Shown: in pieces, positions 15,036 through 22,862 of the stretch
Layout: the number at the start of each line of letters is the position of its first letter
Numbering within the stretch: the stretch's first letter is position 1
Assembly (NCBI GenBank): GCA_945875935.1
Contig: CAMCNE010000016.1
Coordinates: forward strand, 1 to 32,894
DNA from: Bordetella parapertussis
GTDB lineage: Bacteria > Pseudomonadota > Gammaproteobacteria > Burkholderiales > Burkholderiaceae_C
DNA length: 32,894 nt
Direction of reading: 5' to 3'
The notes under the pieces: generated by a model
Seen by the model: only the letters and a program-made list of their open reading frames with translations
The model's database searches: none
What the model was told of the DNA's origin: nothing
Made by a program: the position numbers and the translations under genes

Positions 15036-15182
15036 TCAGAGCCAAGGGCGCCATGCCCAAACCAGGAAGTGAGCTATCACCGCCACAGCGGTAAAGCCGA
15101 TCGTTCCCTGCACCCAGAATTTGTGAAATTCCTGTGCTTCCTCGTCGGTCAAGCCCGAGATGGAGCCTTTTCTTTCAGCCAT
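15036..15182 (-). CDS. pufB: Light-harvesting complex 1 beta polypeptide
   Basis: The 48-residue product is a typical LH1 beta chain. A polar N-terminus, MAERKGSISGLTDEEAQEFH, contains His20. A helix follows with His38 as the BChl ligand, and the family ending FLVWAWRPWL closes it. It closely resembles the Rubrivivax beta chain as I recall it. ATG 15182 has GAGGAG 7 nt upstream. Unusually, the next gene is not pufA but a 75-residue membrane-protein gene. Confidence 0.97.
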   Translation of the reverse strand: MAERKGSISGLTDEEAQEFHKFWVQGTIGFTAVAVIAHFLVWAWRPWL

Positions 15183-15321
15183 AGGATTACTCCTCAAGAA
15201 CGGCCATTCGGCCGGTGTCGCGCTGAGCCCGCGCGACCAAGGCAGCCGCGGCACTGCGCCACGACATTCGGTGTGTTCAGCTGAGCTGAACGAAATGGAT
15301 TCATGCCAAGACAGTGCAGCG
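15183..15321 (-). promoter_or_regulatory. Structured leader between bchZ and pufB
   Basis: Three inverted repeats are packed in 139 nt: 15275-15291, GTTCAGCT-C-AGCTGAAC in the transcribed sense, a perfect 8-bp dyad about a single base; 15217-15237, arms GTCGCGC and GCGCGAC with a 7-nt loop; and 15201-15214, arms CGGCC and GGCCG with a 4-nt loop, ending just before the pufB ribosome-binding site. They may mark RNA processing and 5' stabilisation of the puf message, and the 17-nt dyad could be an operator. No convincing sigma-70 promoter was found here. Confidence 0.5.
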
Positions 15322-16803
15322 TCATGCTGGCTCTCCCTGGCGCATGGAATCGCGAGACTTGGAGACTCGCGCGGCGGTGATTCGGTCTTCGCCCGCCTTG
15401 CGCGCTTCGCGTTCGGCTCGGTCACGCAAGCGCTTGGCCGCCGAGATCTGTACCAGCACGGGCTCGTTGCTCACGATCTCGTCGAGCAGTTCCTGTGCGT
15501 CTGCATCCCACGGGGTCGACGACTGCGGCTCAAGCCGCGCTGGCGTGGCATCGATGCGGTCGAGGTCCGTGCCCAAAGGCAGGATGTGGAACAAGGCATC
15601 GAACAGGGCGTTGCAGAACTCCTGAATGATGTAAGTCGCACCGGAGTAGCCCATGAACGGGGTGCCGGTGTGGCGCCTGATGATGGGCAGCGGGAAGGAC
15701 GCCGGAATGAAGCTCGCCTTCATCATCGAGCCGCCGCCACACTCGGCCAGATAGATGCGCTCGTTGTAGCTGCCGTACATCACCAGCGGGGTCTTTTCGG
15801 CCACCAGCTTTCGCACTTCGTCGTTGTTGGTCTTGGCACCCGGAAGACGCGAAATCGCGAAGTTGCAAGGCAGCCCCATCTCGTCTTCAAGGAAGTGGCG
15901 AATTCCGCGCGTGTAGGTGTCGTTGGCCACCACCGCGAAATTGGCGGTGCCAAAGAAGTCCTGCGTGACCGAGCGCCACAGGTCCCAGATCGGCTTGATG
16001 GTGGTGTGCTTCTCGCGCTCAATGAACGGCTCGGGATCGAGACCCAGCAATTCGCCGAGCTTGCGCAGGAACTTGGTGGTGCTGTGCAAGCCGATCGGTG
16101 CTTGCAGATAAGGCCGGTCGAGTGCTTCGCACAACATGCGACCGAACTCGCGGTACATGCAGATGTTGACGTCGGCCTCGACGAGCCTGGAGACATCGGC
16201 CAGGTGACTGCCCAGCGGGAAGGTCATGTTGACCTCGGCGCCAATGCCTTGCACCAGCCGTCGAATTTCTGCCAGGTCGCTTGGGCAGTTGAAGGTGCCG
16301 TAGCACGGCCCGATGATGTTGACGCGGGGCTTTTCGCCCGGCGGGCGCTCGGCGTAGGGCTTGCGTGCCGGCACTTTCTTCATGCCGTACTCGCTCCACA
16401 GCCAGAACATGGCGCGGTTGGCGCATTGCCACTGGTCTTCGTCGATCGTGCGCGGCAAGAAACGCATGATGTTGGTGCCCGACGGCGTGACGCCGCCGCC
16501 AATCATCTCGGCGATGGATCCGGTGACCACCACCGAAGGCAGGTCCGGGTCGAGCGCGGCGTGCGCGCGGCGCATCGAGCCTTCGGTGCCTTCGCGGCCC
16601 AGTTGCTCTTCAGCCAGACCCGTCACGACGATGGGCAGTTCATGAGGCGGCAGCGCGTCGGTGTAGTGCAACACCGAGGTGACCGGCAGGTTTTCGCAAC
16701 CCACGGGGCCATCGATCACCACCTGCAAGCCCTTGATGGCGGTGAACACATAGACCGCACCCCAGTAGCCGCCTGCGCGATCGTGGTCGAGGATCAGGCT
16801 CAT
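15322..16803 (-). CDS. bchZ: Chlorophyllide a reductase subunit Z
   Basis: The 493-residue NifK-like subunit of chlorophyllide a oxidoreductase works with BchY in the catalytic component that reduces ring B of chlorophyllide a, giving the bacteriochlorin macrocycle. The cluster-binding region has DGPVGCENLPVTSVLHYTDA with Cys36. The family segments NIIGPCYGTFNCPSDL (near residue 160) and PFMGYSGATYIIQE (near residue 380) are present. ATG overlaps the bchY stop as ATGA. The C-terminus, after about residue 440, is a charged helical tail typical of BchZ. Confidence 0.97.
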   Translation of the reverse strand: MSLILDHDRAGGYWGAVYVFTAIKGLQVVIDGPVGCENLPVTSVLHYTDALPPHELPIVVTGLAEEQLGREGTEGSMRRAHAALDPDLPSVVVTGSIAEMIGGGVTPSGTNIMRFLPRTIDEDQWQCANRAMFWLWSEYGMKKVPARKPYAERPPGEKPRVNIIGPCYGTFNCPSDLAEIRRLVQGIGAEVNMTFPLGSHLADVSRLVEADVNICMYREFGRMLCEALDRPYLQAPIGLHSTTKFLRKLGELLGLDPEPFIEREKHTTIKPIWDLWRSVTQDFFGTANFAVVANDTYTRGIRHFLEDEMGLPCNFAISRLPGAKTNNDEVRKLVAEKTPLVMYGSYNERIYLAECGGGSMMKASFIPASFPLPIIRRHTGTPFMGYSGATYIIQEFCNALFDALFHILPLGTDLDRIDATPARLEPQSSTPWDADAQELLDEIVSNEPVLVQISAAKRLRDRAEREARKAGEDRITAARVSKSRDSMRQGEPA

Positions 16804-18389
16804 ATCATTTCCTCGGCCTTGCGCTTCTTGGCCAGCTTTTCGGCCTGGCGGCGCTGATCGGCCTTGAATTCAGGGCGGTCCTTGGGCACGCCGTTGGCTG
16901 GCTCCCACACACCCGAGGTGTGGCCTTCGCCGACGTCGCCGAAGAAGTTCTTCATCTCTTCGAAGCGCGCCTTGTTGCCGATGGCCGCATTGATCACGGT
17001 GGCGAGCGAGCCGGCTCCGGCAGGGCCCATCAAAGGACGCGCAGAGATCAGGTTGGTGAAGTACAGCGCCGGAATGCTGTGCGCCTTGGCTGCCTGAACG
17101 ACGGGCGTGGTGCCTATGGCCAGATCGGGCTTGTATTCGTCGATCGCCGCAATGTCCTGCTCGAGCGATGCGCGGAACTGAACCTGCACGCCCTTGGACT
17201 CCAGCCACTGCCTGTCTTCTTCGTTCCAGGCTGTGCGTGGGCAGGCGCTGCCGACGTATCGAAGATCAGCGCCGCTTTCCACCAGCAGACGACCCACCAG
17301 CAACTCGGAGCCCTCGTAGCCGCTGAGCGTGATGCGCCCTTTGATAGGCGTCTTGGACAACACACCACGGATCGCCGGCAGCATGCGGTTCTTGACCGCA
17401 TCGATCTGGGCCTGCGGCGTGTTGGTGATGTTGCCAATCGCCTGCAGCCAGGATTCGGTGCCGTCGTAGCCGACCGGAGCCGAGCCAATGATCGGACGGC
17501 CGGCCGCCTCGAACTCACGAATGCTGGCGGTGTAGAAAGGATGGATGGCTGCCACCGCTGCGCAGTCCAGCGCCGCATAGAGCTCGCGCCATTCGCGCGT
17601 GGGCACCACCGGACCGGCCGCCAACCCCATCGGCTCGAGCATCATGCCGATGATCACCGGGTCAGCGGGGAACACCTCGCCGAGCAGTGCGATGGTGGGC
17701 TTGTCCGAGCGCCCTGCTCTGGGCGCTTGCACCGGGCCGGCCATGATCTCGCTGCGTGCGTACTTCAGCATCGCACCGGCCAGCACGTCCTTGGCCTCGG
17801 CGTGCGTCGGCACGCCAAACCCGGGCACATCGATGCCGATGATGCGAACGCCGTTGATGTCCTTGGGCAGGATCTGCAATGGCACGCCGCTGGCAGTGGG
17901 TACGCACAGGTTGATGATGACGATGGCGTCGTATTTCGCCGGGTCGGCTTCCTTGTGGACCGCCTCTCGGATGTCCTCGAACAACTTGCCGGTCACCAGC
18001 GACTCGGAGTTGAACGGCACGTAGCCGACGCTGCGCTTGGCGCCATAGAAGTGCGAGGTGAAGGTCAGGCCGTAGACGCAGCAAGCTGACCCCGACAGGA
18101 TCGTCGCGGTTCGGCGCATGCGCAATCCGACACGCAGCGATCCGAAGGCGGGGCACATGCTTTGCGGCTGATCGTGCGGTCCGGCGTTCGGGTTCTTCGG
18201 GTAGTCCTTGGCGTACTGCTCGAGCACCTCGGATTTGCCGGCCGATTTGGCCGCGGCGAGCAACTGGTCGCCACCGGCATGGCAACCCATGCCGTCGCCT
18301 TCGAGCGTGGTGGACGACACACCCGGCGCCACAGGTGCCGACGCCGCACCGGCCTTGTCGGCCGCGATGATGGGAATCGTCTTGCTCAT
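16800..18389 (-). CDS. bchY: Chlorophyllide a reductase subunit Y
   Basis: The 529-residue NifD-like subunit is the partner of BchZ in chlorophyllide a reductase. Cluster ligand candidates are Cys79 in MCPAFGSLRVG and Cys103/Cys104 in SGSACCVYGLTF, with GAKRSVGYVPFNSESL after them. I start at ATG 18389 (MSKTIPIIAADK), 13 nt after the bchX stop. The open frame extends to 18650 but that part is out-of-frame bchX sequence. The N-terminal 25 residues are Ala/Pro rich. The Shine-Dalgarno is weak, so coupling to bchX is likely. The C-terminus is Lys/Arg rich. Confidence 0.96.
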   Translation of the reverse strand: MSKTIPIIAADKAGAASAPVAPGVSSTTLEGDGMGCHAGGDQLLAAAKSAGKSEVLEQYAKDYPKNPNAGPHDQPQSMCPAFGSLRVGLRMRRTATILSGSACCVYGLTFTSHFYGAKRSVGYVPFNSESLVTGKLFEDIREAVHKEADPAKYDAIVIINLCVPTASGVPLQILPKDINGVRIIGIDVPGFGVPTHAEAKDVLAGAMLKYARSEIMAGPVQAPRAGRSDKPTIALLGEVFPADPVIIGMMLEPMGLAAGPVVPTREWRELYAALDCAAVAAIHPFYTASIREFEAAGRPIIGSAPVGYDGTESWLQAIGNITNTPQAQIDAVKNRMLPAIRGVLSKTPIKGRITLSGYEGSELLVGRLLVESGADLRYVGSACPRTAWNEEDRQWLESKGVQVQFRASLEQDIAAIDEYKPDLAIGTTPVVQAAKAHSIPALYFTNLISARPLMGPAGAGSLATVINAAIGNKARFEEMKNFFGDVGEGHTSGVWEPANGVPKDRPEFKADQRRQAEKLAKKRKAEEMI

Positions 18390-18402
18390 GGTGCGCTGCC
18401 GC

Positions 18403-19428
18403 TCAGACTTCGTCGTAGACCACTTCGAGCGTCTGCTGGGTCTTCTCGGTCTTGCCGCACATGTCGAACTGAGTGGCAGGCTCGAGCACCACATCACGCC
18501 CGACCGAGGCGGCAGAAAACAGTCCGAGCAGCGCGTCTTGCGACATCGGCTTCGGGCGCACCGGCAGCGAGGTGCCCACGTTCTCGGCGAGCTCGGCGAA
18601 CATCGGGCCCCAGGGCGAATCAGGACGGCCGATGATTTCGTAACTGGCACTCTTGCGGCGGATGTCTTCGTTGGCTGGAATGGTCGACAGCACCGGGATG
18701 CCGACCTGCTCGGCGAAGGCTGCTGCCTCGCCGGTGCCGTCGTCGCGGTTGATTACCATGCCGGCCACACCGACGTTGCCGCCGAGCTTGCGGAAGTACT
18801 CGACCGCGCTGCACACGTTGTTGGCCACGTACAGCGACTGCAAGTCGTTGCTGGCGACCACGATGACCTTCTGGCACATGTCGCGGGCAATCGGCAGACC
18901 GAAGCCGCCGCACACCACGTCACCCAGGAAGTCGAGCAAGACGTAGTCAAAACCCCACTCGTGGAAGCCGAGTTTTTCGAGCAGTTCGAAGCCGTGGATG
19001 ATTCCGCGGCCACCGCAACCGCGGCCGACCTCTGGGCCGCCAAGCTCCATCGCATACACGCCGTCGCGCTTGAAACACACGTCGCCGATGGCCACGGCCT
19101 CGCCGGCGAGCTTCTTCTTGGAGCTGGTCTCGATGATGGTTGGGCAGGCTCGACCGCCGAACAGCAAGCTGGTGGTGTCGCTCTTGGGATCGCATCCGAT
19201 CAGCAGCACCTTCTTGCCCTGCTGGGCCATCATGTAGCTCAGGTTGGCCAGGGTGAAGCTCTTGCCGATGCCACCCTTGCCGTAGATGGCAATGATCTGG
19301 GTCTCTTTGGTGACTGCGCTGGTGGATACAGGAGCTGGTTCAACCGCAGCCTCGGCTCTCAGGTCTTTCATCATGAAGGTCACGGGGTTGGTCTTTGCAG
19401 CGCCCAGGGTCGATTCAGCAGTACTCAT
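18403..19428 (-). CDS. bchX: Chlorophyllide a reductase iron protein, subunit X
   Basis: The NifH-like ATPase, 341 residues, delivers electrons from ferredoxin to BchYZ in ATP-driven steps. It has the P-loop GKGGIGKS at residues 50-57, IGCDPKSDTTSLLFGG, and the two cysteines that bridge the shared 4Fe-4S cluster, Cys138 in GRGCGGRG and Cys173 in VVCGGFGLP. ATG 19428 is chosen because it overlaps the bchC stop (ATGA) and has GGAGG about 8 nt upstream; an upstream ATG at 19464 in the same frame would add 12 residues. Oxygen-sensitive clusters fit anaerobic expression under PpsR-type control. Confidence 0.97.
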   Translation of the reverse strand: MSTAESTLGAAKTNPVTFMMKDLRAEAAVEPAPVSTSAVTKETQIIAIYGKGGIGKSFTLANLSYMMAQQGKKVLLIGCDPKSDTTSLLFGGRACPTIIETSSKKKLAGEAVAIGDVCFKRDGVYAMELGGPEVGRGCGGRGIIHGFELLEKLGFHEWGFDYVLLDFLGDVVCGGFGLPIARDMCQKVIVVASNDLQSLYVANNVCSAVEYFRKLGGNVGVAGMVINRDDGTGEAAAFAEQVGIPVLSTIPANEDIRRKSASYEIIGRPDSPWGPMFAELAENVGTSLPVRPKPMSQDALLGLFSAASVGRDVVLEPATQFDMCGKTEKTQQTLEVVYDEV

Positions 19429-20354
19429 GAACAGGACCTCCAATCCAAAATCATCTTCAGACATGACGAGTCACCGAATGCCGTGCGGTAAGCCGAATCG
19501 GCTTGCATGGCGTCCGAGCGGTGGGTGATGAGCCCGTCGAGGGAAAGCTGGCCTGATTCCGCCAGGTTCTTGACGGCAGCCAGATCGGAAGGCAGCCATT
19601 GCGCAGCCACCCGCAAGCGGGCCTCGCGCATGAATGCCGGTGGAAACACGAAAGACAGCGGCTCGTCGTAGAAGCCGGCCAACACCACCTCGCCGCCCAG
19701 TGCCAGGCGTGAGATCAAGGTGTTGAGCAAGGCGCCATCGCCGCTGACGTCGCTGATGCAGCGGTAGTCACGGCGGCTGTCGGTCGAAGGATCGACCACG
19801 GTGTAGCCCACGGCGCCATCGCGTCGAGTGGGGTTGGTTTCCCAGACCACAGGATTGGCACCGGCCACCACGGCGAGCCTGGCGATCATTCGCCCCAGCA
19901 CGCCGTGTCCAATGATGAGATCTGGCTGCTCGAGGCCAGGCTGCGAGTGAGCGTGATAAGCGGTCGCAGCGAGAGCCAGCAAGACACCTTTTTCGGCGAG
20001 CTGCTCGGCGAAGGGAATGGTTCGTGCGCCTGGCAAGACGACCCTCGCGGCCGCTCCACCGAACAGGCCTCGCACATCACCGAAACACTTGGCGCCAGGC
20101 ACAAAGACCCGCTCGCCGACCGTGCGGCCTGAGTTGACACCGGCGTCGCGCACGCGGCCGACCGACTCGTAGCCAGGCACCAGCGGGTAGCCCATGCCTG
20201 GGAATGCCGGCATGCGGCCCGTCCACAGCAAGCGCTCGGTTCCGGTGCTGATGCCGCTCCACTCGATGTCGACGGTGACGTCGTCATCGGTCGGCGGCGT
20301 GAGTTCCAAGCGGCTGAGAGCCAACCGCTCGGGCTGCTCAAGCACCACGGCCAT
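19425..20354 (-). CDS. bchC: Bacteriochlorophyllide a hydroxyethyl dehydrogenase
   Basis: The 309-residue medium-chain dehydrogenase oxidises the 3-hydroxyethyl group of bacteriochlorophyllide to acetyl, using NAD(P). The GroES-like half has EWSGISTGTERLLWTG and PLVPGYESVGRV. The Rossmann part has IIGHGVLGRMIARLA (residues 148-162). Start: ATG 20354 (MAVVLEQ) fits family length. An in-frame TTG three codons upstream has a better-spaced AAGG, so the true start may be 20363. The gene is preceded by a promoter-like segment with a PpsR/CrtJ palindrome, so bchCXYZ-puf can be transcribed apart from crtEF. Confidence 0.95.
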   Translation of the reverse strand: MAVVLEQPERLALSRLELTPPTDDDVTVDIEWSGISTGTERLLWTGRMPAFPGMGYPLVPGYESVGRVRDAGVNSGRTVGERVFVPGAKCFGDVRGLFGGAAARVVLPGARTIPFAEQLAEKGVLLALAATAYHAHSQPGLEQPDLIIGHGVLGRMIARLAVVAGANPVVWETNPTRRDGAVGYTVVDPSTDSRRDYRCISDVSGDGALLNTLISRLALGGEVVLAGFYDEPLSFVFPPAFMREARLRVAAQWLPSDLAAVKNLAESGQLSLDGLITHRSDAMQADSAYRTAFGDSSCLKMILDWRSCS

Positions 20355-20449
20355 GGTGTTCAAACGACCACCTTTGCAACTTGGTTGATGGGGCACTGCA
20401 TTTGCGTGGGAATCTCGAGAGGTCGTCGTGAGGGAATGAACGCTAGATG

Positions 20450-20467
20450 TGTCATGTTAAGTTGACA
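20450..20467. promoter_or_regulatory. PpsR/CrtJ-type operator ahead of bchC
   Basis: TGTCATGTTAAGTTGACA fits TGT-N12-ACA exactly, and its arms are perfectly palindromic (TGTCA and TGACA). PpsR/CrtJ is the redox and light-responsive repressor of photosynthesis genes in purple bacteria. The site overlaps the -10 element of the putative bchC promoter, as expected for a repressor. Confidence 0.8.
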
Positions 20468-20481
20468 TCTACATCTGTCAA
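20454..20481 (-). promoter_or_regulatory. Putative sigma-70 promoter of bchC
   Basis: On the minus strand TTGACA (20481-20476) is followed by a 16-nt spacer and TAACAT (20459-20454). The -35 hexamer overlaps the crtF stop codon, so crtF ends in the promoter of the next transcription unit. About 95 nt of leader separate it from the bchC start. Confidence 0.6.
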
Positions 20482-21704
20482 TCCGTGATTACGTCATTGA
20501 GCCTAGGGTTTTCCACGAGACTCGGCCGAGCCACGATCAATTGGGTTTGCAGCGGCATCGGATTGCGCACCAGCTTGACCTCGCCAAACCCGGCCTGGTG
20601 CAGCATGGCGGTGAGCCGTCCAGCGCTGCGCGCCCTGCCCTTGCCCATCGCAAGCAGGTAGAAACCAAAGTACGCATCGCCCATCGCCTCGGCACCCGGG
20701 GTGCCGGCCATCGGCTCGGTCAACAGCAGGGTTCCGTCTGGCGGCAGTGCGCGCCGGACCGCCTTGAGGATCATCAAAGCTCGGGCATCGTCGTGATCGA
20801 AGATCACCCGCACCAGACTGATCACGTCGGCACCCGTGGGCAGCGCGTCGCTGAAAAAACTGCCGCCGAATGTGGTGGCTCGCGCGGACAGACCCTGCTC
20901 GGCAAAACGCGCCTTGGCTCGCTCGGCCACTGCGGGCAGATCAAACAGCATCAACTTCAAATGAGGCGCATGACCGGCGACAGCCGTGAGGAAGGTGCCT
21001 TCGCCGCCCCCCACATCGAGCAGGCATCGGTGGTTTTTCAGCGAATAGGCCTCGAGCACCTCGTCGGACACCAGCGGCTGAGAAGCTGACATCAGCGCTG
21101 AATAGGGGCTCACGCGGTCGGATGCCAGCGCATCGGGCGCATCGGCAGCGGCATAGGGCCAGTATTGAGACAGCGCCGAGCTGCATCCTTCCCCGCGCAG
21201 CAGCGCCACGGGATCGCGCAGATCGGCATACAGCGTGGTGTGGTGCTCGACCATCGAAGCAATCGCCGCGTCACCCACCAGCGGTGCGCCCAGCGGGCCC
21301 AGCCCATAGCGGCCGCGGCTGCGCTGCGACACCAGTTTCAAGGAGACAGCCGCCGCGAGCAGCCGCAGTGCCGCGTCTTCGCTCAGACCCAGCCTGGGTG
21401 CCAGCGCAGACAAGTTCTGGGGACCTTCGGCCAGCATGTCGAACAAACGAAGCCGCACGCAAGCCAGCAACACCTGCGAATAGACAAAGCCCGCCACCAG
21501 ATCGAAAAGCCCGCTCGCGCGCTTTTGCGCGATCGGCCGTGTCAGCGGAAAAGCCGCTGCCCAGCGCCTGAAACGCGGACTGCCAACCAACCCATCACGC
21601 CAGGCGCAATAGCTGTCGACCAAGCGCTCCATGAGCGACGGGCTGGGCTCATGCGGTGCAGGCAGCACGCCGTGGGGATCCATCTTCATCACGATGCGAG
21701 GCAT
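20478..21704 (-). CDS. crtF: Demethylspheroidene/hydroxyneurosporene O-methyltransferase
   Basis: The 408-residue SAM-dependent methyltransferase methylates the 1-hydroxyl of carotenoids on the way to spheroidene (or spirilloxanthin). The N-terminal half is the helical dimerisation region, with a winged-helix part at about residues 75-145. The SAM-binding motif is LLDVGGGEGTF at residues 228-238, and RVIFDHDDARA and LLLTEPMAGT mark later motifs of the class. Start ATG 21704 lies 4 nt after the crtE stop; further ATGs at codons 6 and 8 are possible starts, and no clear Shine-Dalgarno favours any. The shared order crtE-crtF-bchC is the standard superoperon of purple bacteria. Confidence 0.95.
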   Translation of the reverse strand: MPRIVMKMDPHGVLPAPHEPSPSLMERLVDSYCAWRDGLVGSPRFRRWAAAFPLTRPIAQKRASGLFDLVAGFVYSQVLLACVRLRLFDMLAEGPQNLSALAPRLGLSEDAALRLLAAAVSLKLVSQRSRGRYGLGPLGAPLVGDAAIASMVEHHTTLYADLRDPVALLRGEGCSSALSQYWPYAAADAPDALASDRVSPYSALMSASQPLVSDEVLEAYSLKNHRCLLDVGGGEGTFLTAVAGHAPHLKLMLFDLPAVAERAKARFAEQGLSARATTFGGSFFSDALPTGADVISLVRVIFDHDDARALMILKAVRRALPPDGTLLLTEPMAGTPGAEAMGDAYFGFYLLAMGKGRARSAGRLTAMLHQAGFGEVKLVRNPMPLQTQLIVARPSLVENPRLNDVITD

Positions 21705-21708
21705 CGAA

Positions 21709-22590
21709 TCAAGCGAAGACCCGCACCACCTCTTCGGTCATGGCCTTGGGCACCAGACGCTCGGCTTCCATGCGCACCAGTGCCCGCATTTGCGCCGCAC
21801 CCTGGCAATCGGGGATCGATTCAATGGCTGCGGCCACCAGCCGGTCAAAGTGATGGATGGCGCCTTCTAGACCCAGCTCGCGCGCTGCGCTGGGTCGGCA
21901 CAGAGCCACATCCTGGCCCGTGGGCTTGCCCAGAGCAGCAGGATCAGAAGCGACATCGCGGATGTCATCGGCCACCTGGTAGGCCTCACCCAGCCATTCA
22001 CCCAGCGCGCGCCACGGGGCAGCATCTGCGCCTGCGGCTTGTGCGCCAGCGATGGTGGCCGCTGAAAACAGCGAGCCCGTCTTGGCGCGCTGGTAGTCCG
22101 AAAGCAGCACGCGTGGCTCGCATTCCCAGGCCTGTCCGGCCACGATGCCGTGAGGCATGCCGGTGGAGCTGGCGATCGTGCTCAGCAGGGCTGGCAAGCG
22201 CAAAGGCGATCGCGACGCAGCCGCGCCCAGCGTCTGGAAGGCGCGCACGATCAGCGCATCACCGGCCAGCACAGCCAGACTTTCGCCGAAGGCAAAGTGC
22301 ACCGAAGCACGCCCCCTGCGCGTGGTGGCGTCATCGAAACAAGGCAAATCGTCGTGAACCAGCGAGGCGCAGTGCAGCAACTCGATGGCGGTGGCGGCGG
22401 CGTCTGACAACGCAGGGTCGTCGTCGCCACAGGCTTGGGCGACAGCCAGGCAAAGCTGCGGACGAATCCGTGCGCCGCCAGGAAACACCGCATGCCGAAT
22501 CGCACCGGCCAGCTTCGGCGGGCATCCTTCAGCCTCACCGCAAGCAATGGCAACAGCAAGCGATTGTTCGATTCGGGTGATGGGCTTCAT
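21709..22590 (-). CDS. crtE: Geranylgeranyl diphosphate synthase
   Basis: The 293-residue trans-prenyltransferase extends farnesyl diphosphate with isopentenyl diphosphate to geranylgeranyl diphosphate, the C20 precursor of carotenoids and the bacteriochlorophyll tail. The first aspartate-rich motif is HDDLPCFDD (Asp80, Asp81, Asp86, Asp87) and the second is DDIRD at residues 208-212. The substrate-binding GGARIRP is near residue 38. ATG 22590 has GGAGA 9 nt upstream. It is the first gene of the superoperon and has a PpsR/CrtJ palindrome about 45 nt upstream of its start. Confidence 0.96.
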   Translation of the reverse strand: MKPITRIEQSLAVAIACGEAEGCPPKLAGAIRHAVFPGGARIRPQLCLAVAQACGDDDPALSDAAATAIELLHCASLVHDDLPCFDDATTRRGRASVHFAFGESLAVLAGDALIVRAFQTLGAAASRSPLRLPALLSTIASSTGMPHGIVAGQAWECEPRVLLSDYQRAKTGSLFSAATIAGAQAAGADAAPWRALGEWLGEAYQVADDIRDVASDPAALGKPTGQDVALCRPSAARELGLEGAIHHFDRLVAAAIESIPDCQGAAQMRALVRMEAERLVPKAMTEEVVRVFA

Positions 22591-22633
22591 GGGGGTCTCC
22601 GGTTGAGTGTCAACTTGACTGTCCGTCTGTATG

Positions 22634-22651
22634 TGTCAAGTAATGTAGACA
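22634..22651. promoter_or_regulatory. PpsR/CrtJ-type operator ahead of crtE
   Basis: TGTCAAGTAATGTAGACA fits TGT-N12-ACA, and the flanks extend the symmetry to ATGTGTC and GACACAT (22631-22654). Read toward crtE it contains TTGACA (22639-22634), which could serve as a -35 box, but no good -10 lies 16-18 nt further on. A half palindrome GTCAACTTGAC lies at 22609-22619. Confidence 0.78.
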
Positions 22652-22762
22652 CATGCCCAAACTGAGTCAACAGCGACAGCCCGATGAAAACCCGAAATTC
22701 CAGCCCTCGTTCAGCCCGTGGTGCCCGGGTGGTGGATGTCTGGATCGCCCAAGGCAGCGTCA

Positions 22763-22792
22763 TTGACCGCCAGACGCAGGCATCCGGATAAT
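22763..22792 (+). promoter_or_regulatory. Putative sigma-70 promoter of the ccm operon
   Basis: TTGACC, an 18-nt spacer and GATAAT on the + strand match both consensus hexamers at five of six positions. Transcription from here would give a leader of roughly 60 nt before ccmA, containing a small 6-bp hairpin, CACGCG-TGA-CGCGTG (22814-22828). The rest of the 272-nt gap between crtE and ccmA shows no gene. Confidence 0.5.
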
Positions 22793-22862
22793 CCGCAGCT
22801 TCGGCCCGAAAATCACGCGTGACGCGTGGCAGCACGGTCCGCCTTCGCTTCAGCCCCGCACC

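Noticed and set aside
15160..16857. Plus-strand frame of 565 codons opposite bchZ
   Set aside because: bchZ on the other strand is recognised with its motifs and overlaps bchY by ATGA; the opposing product is compositionally a shadow.
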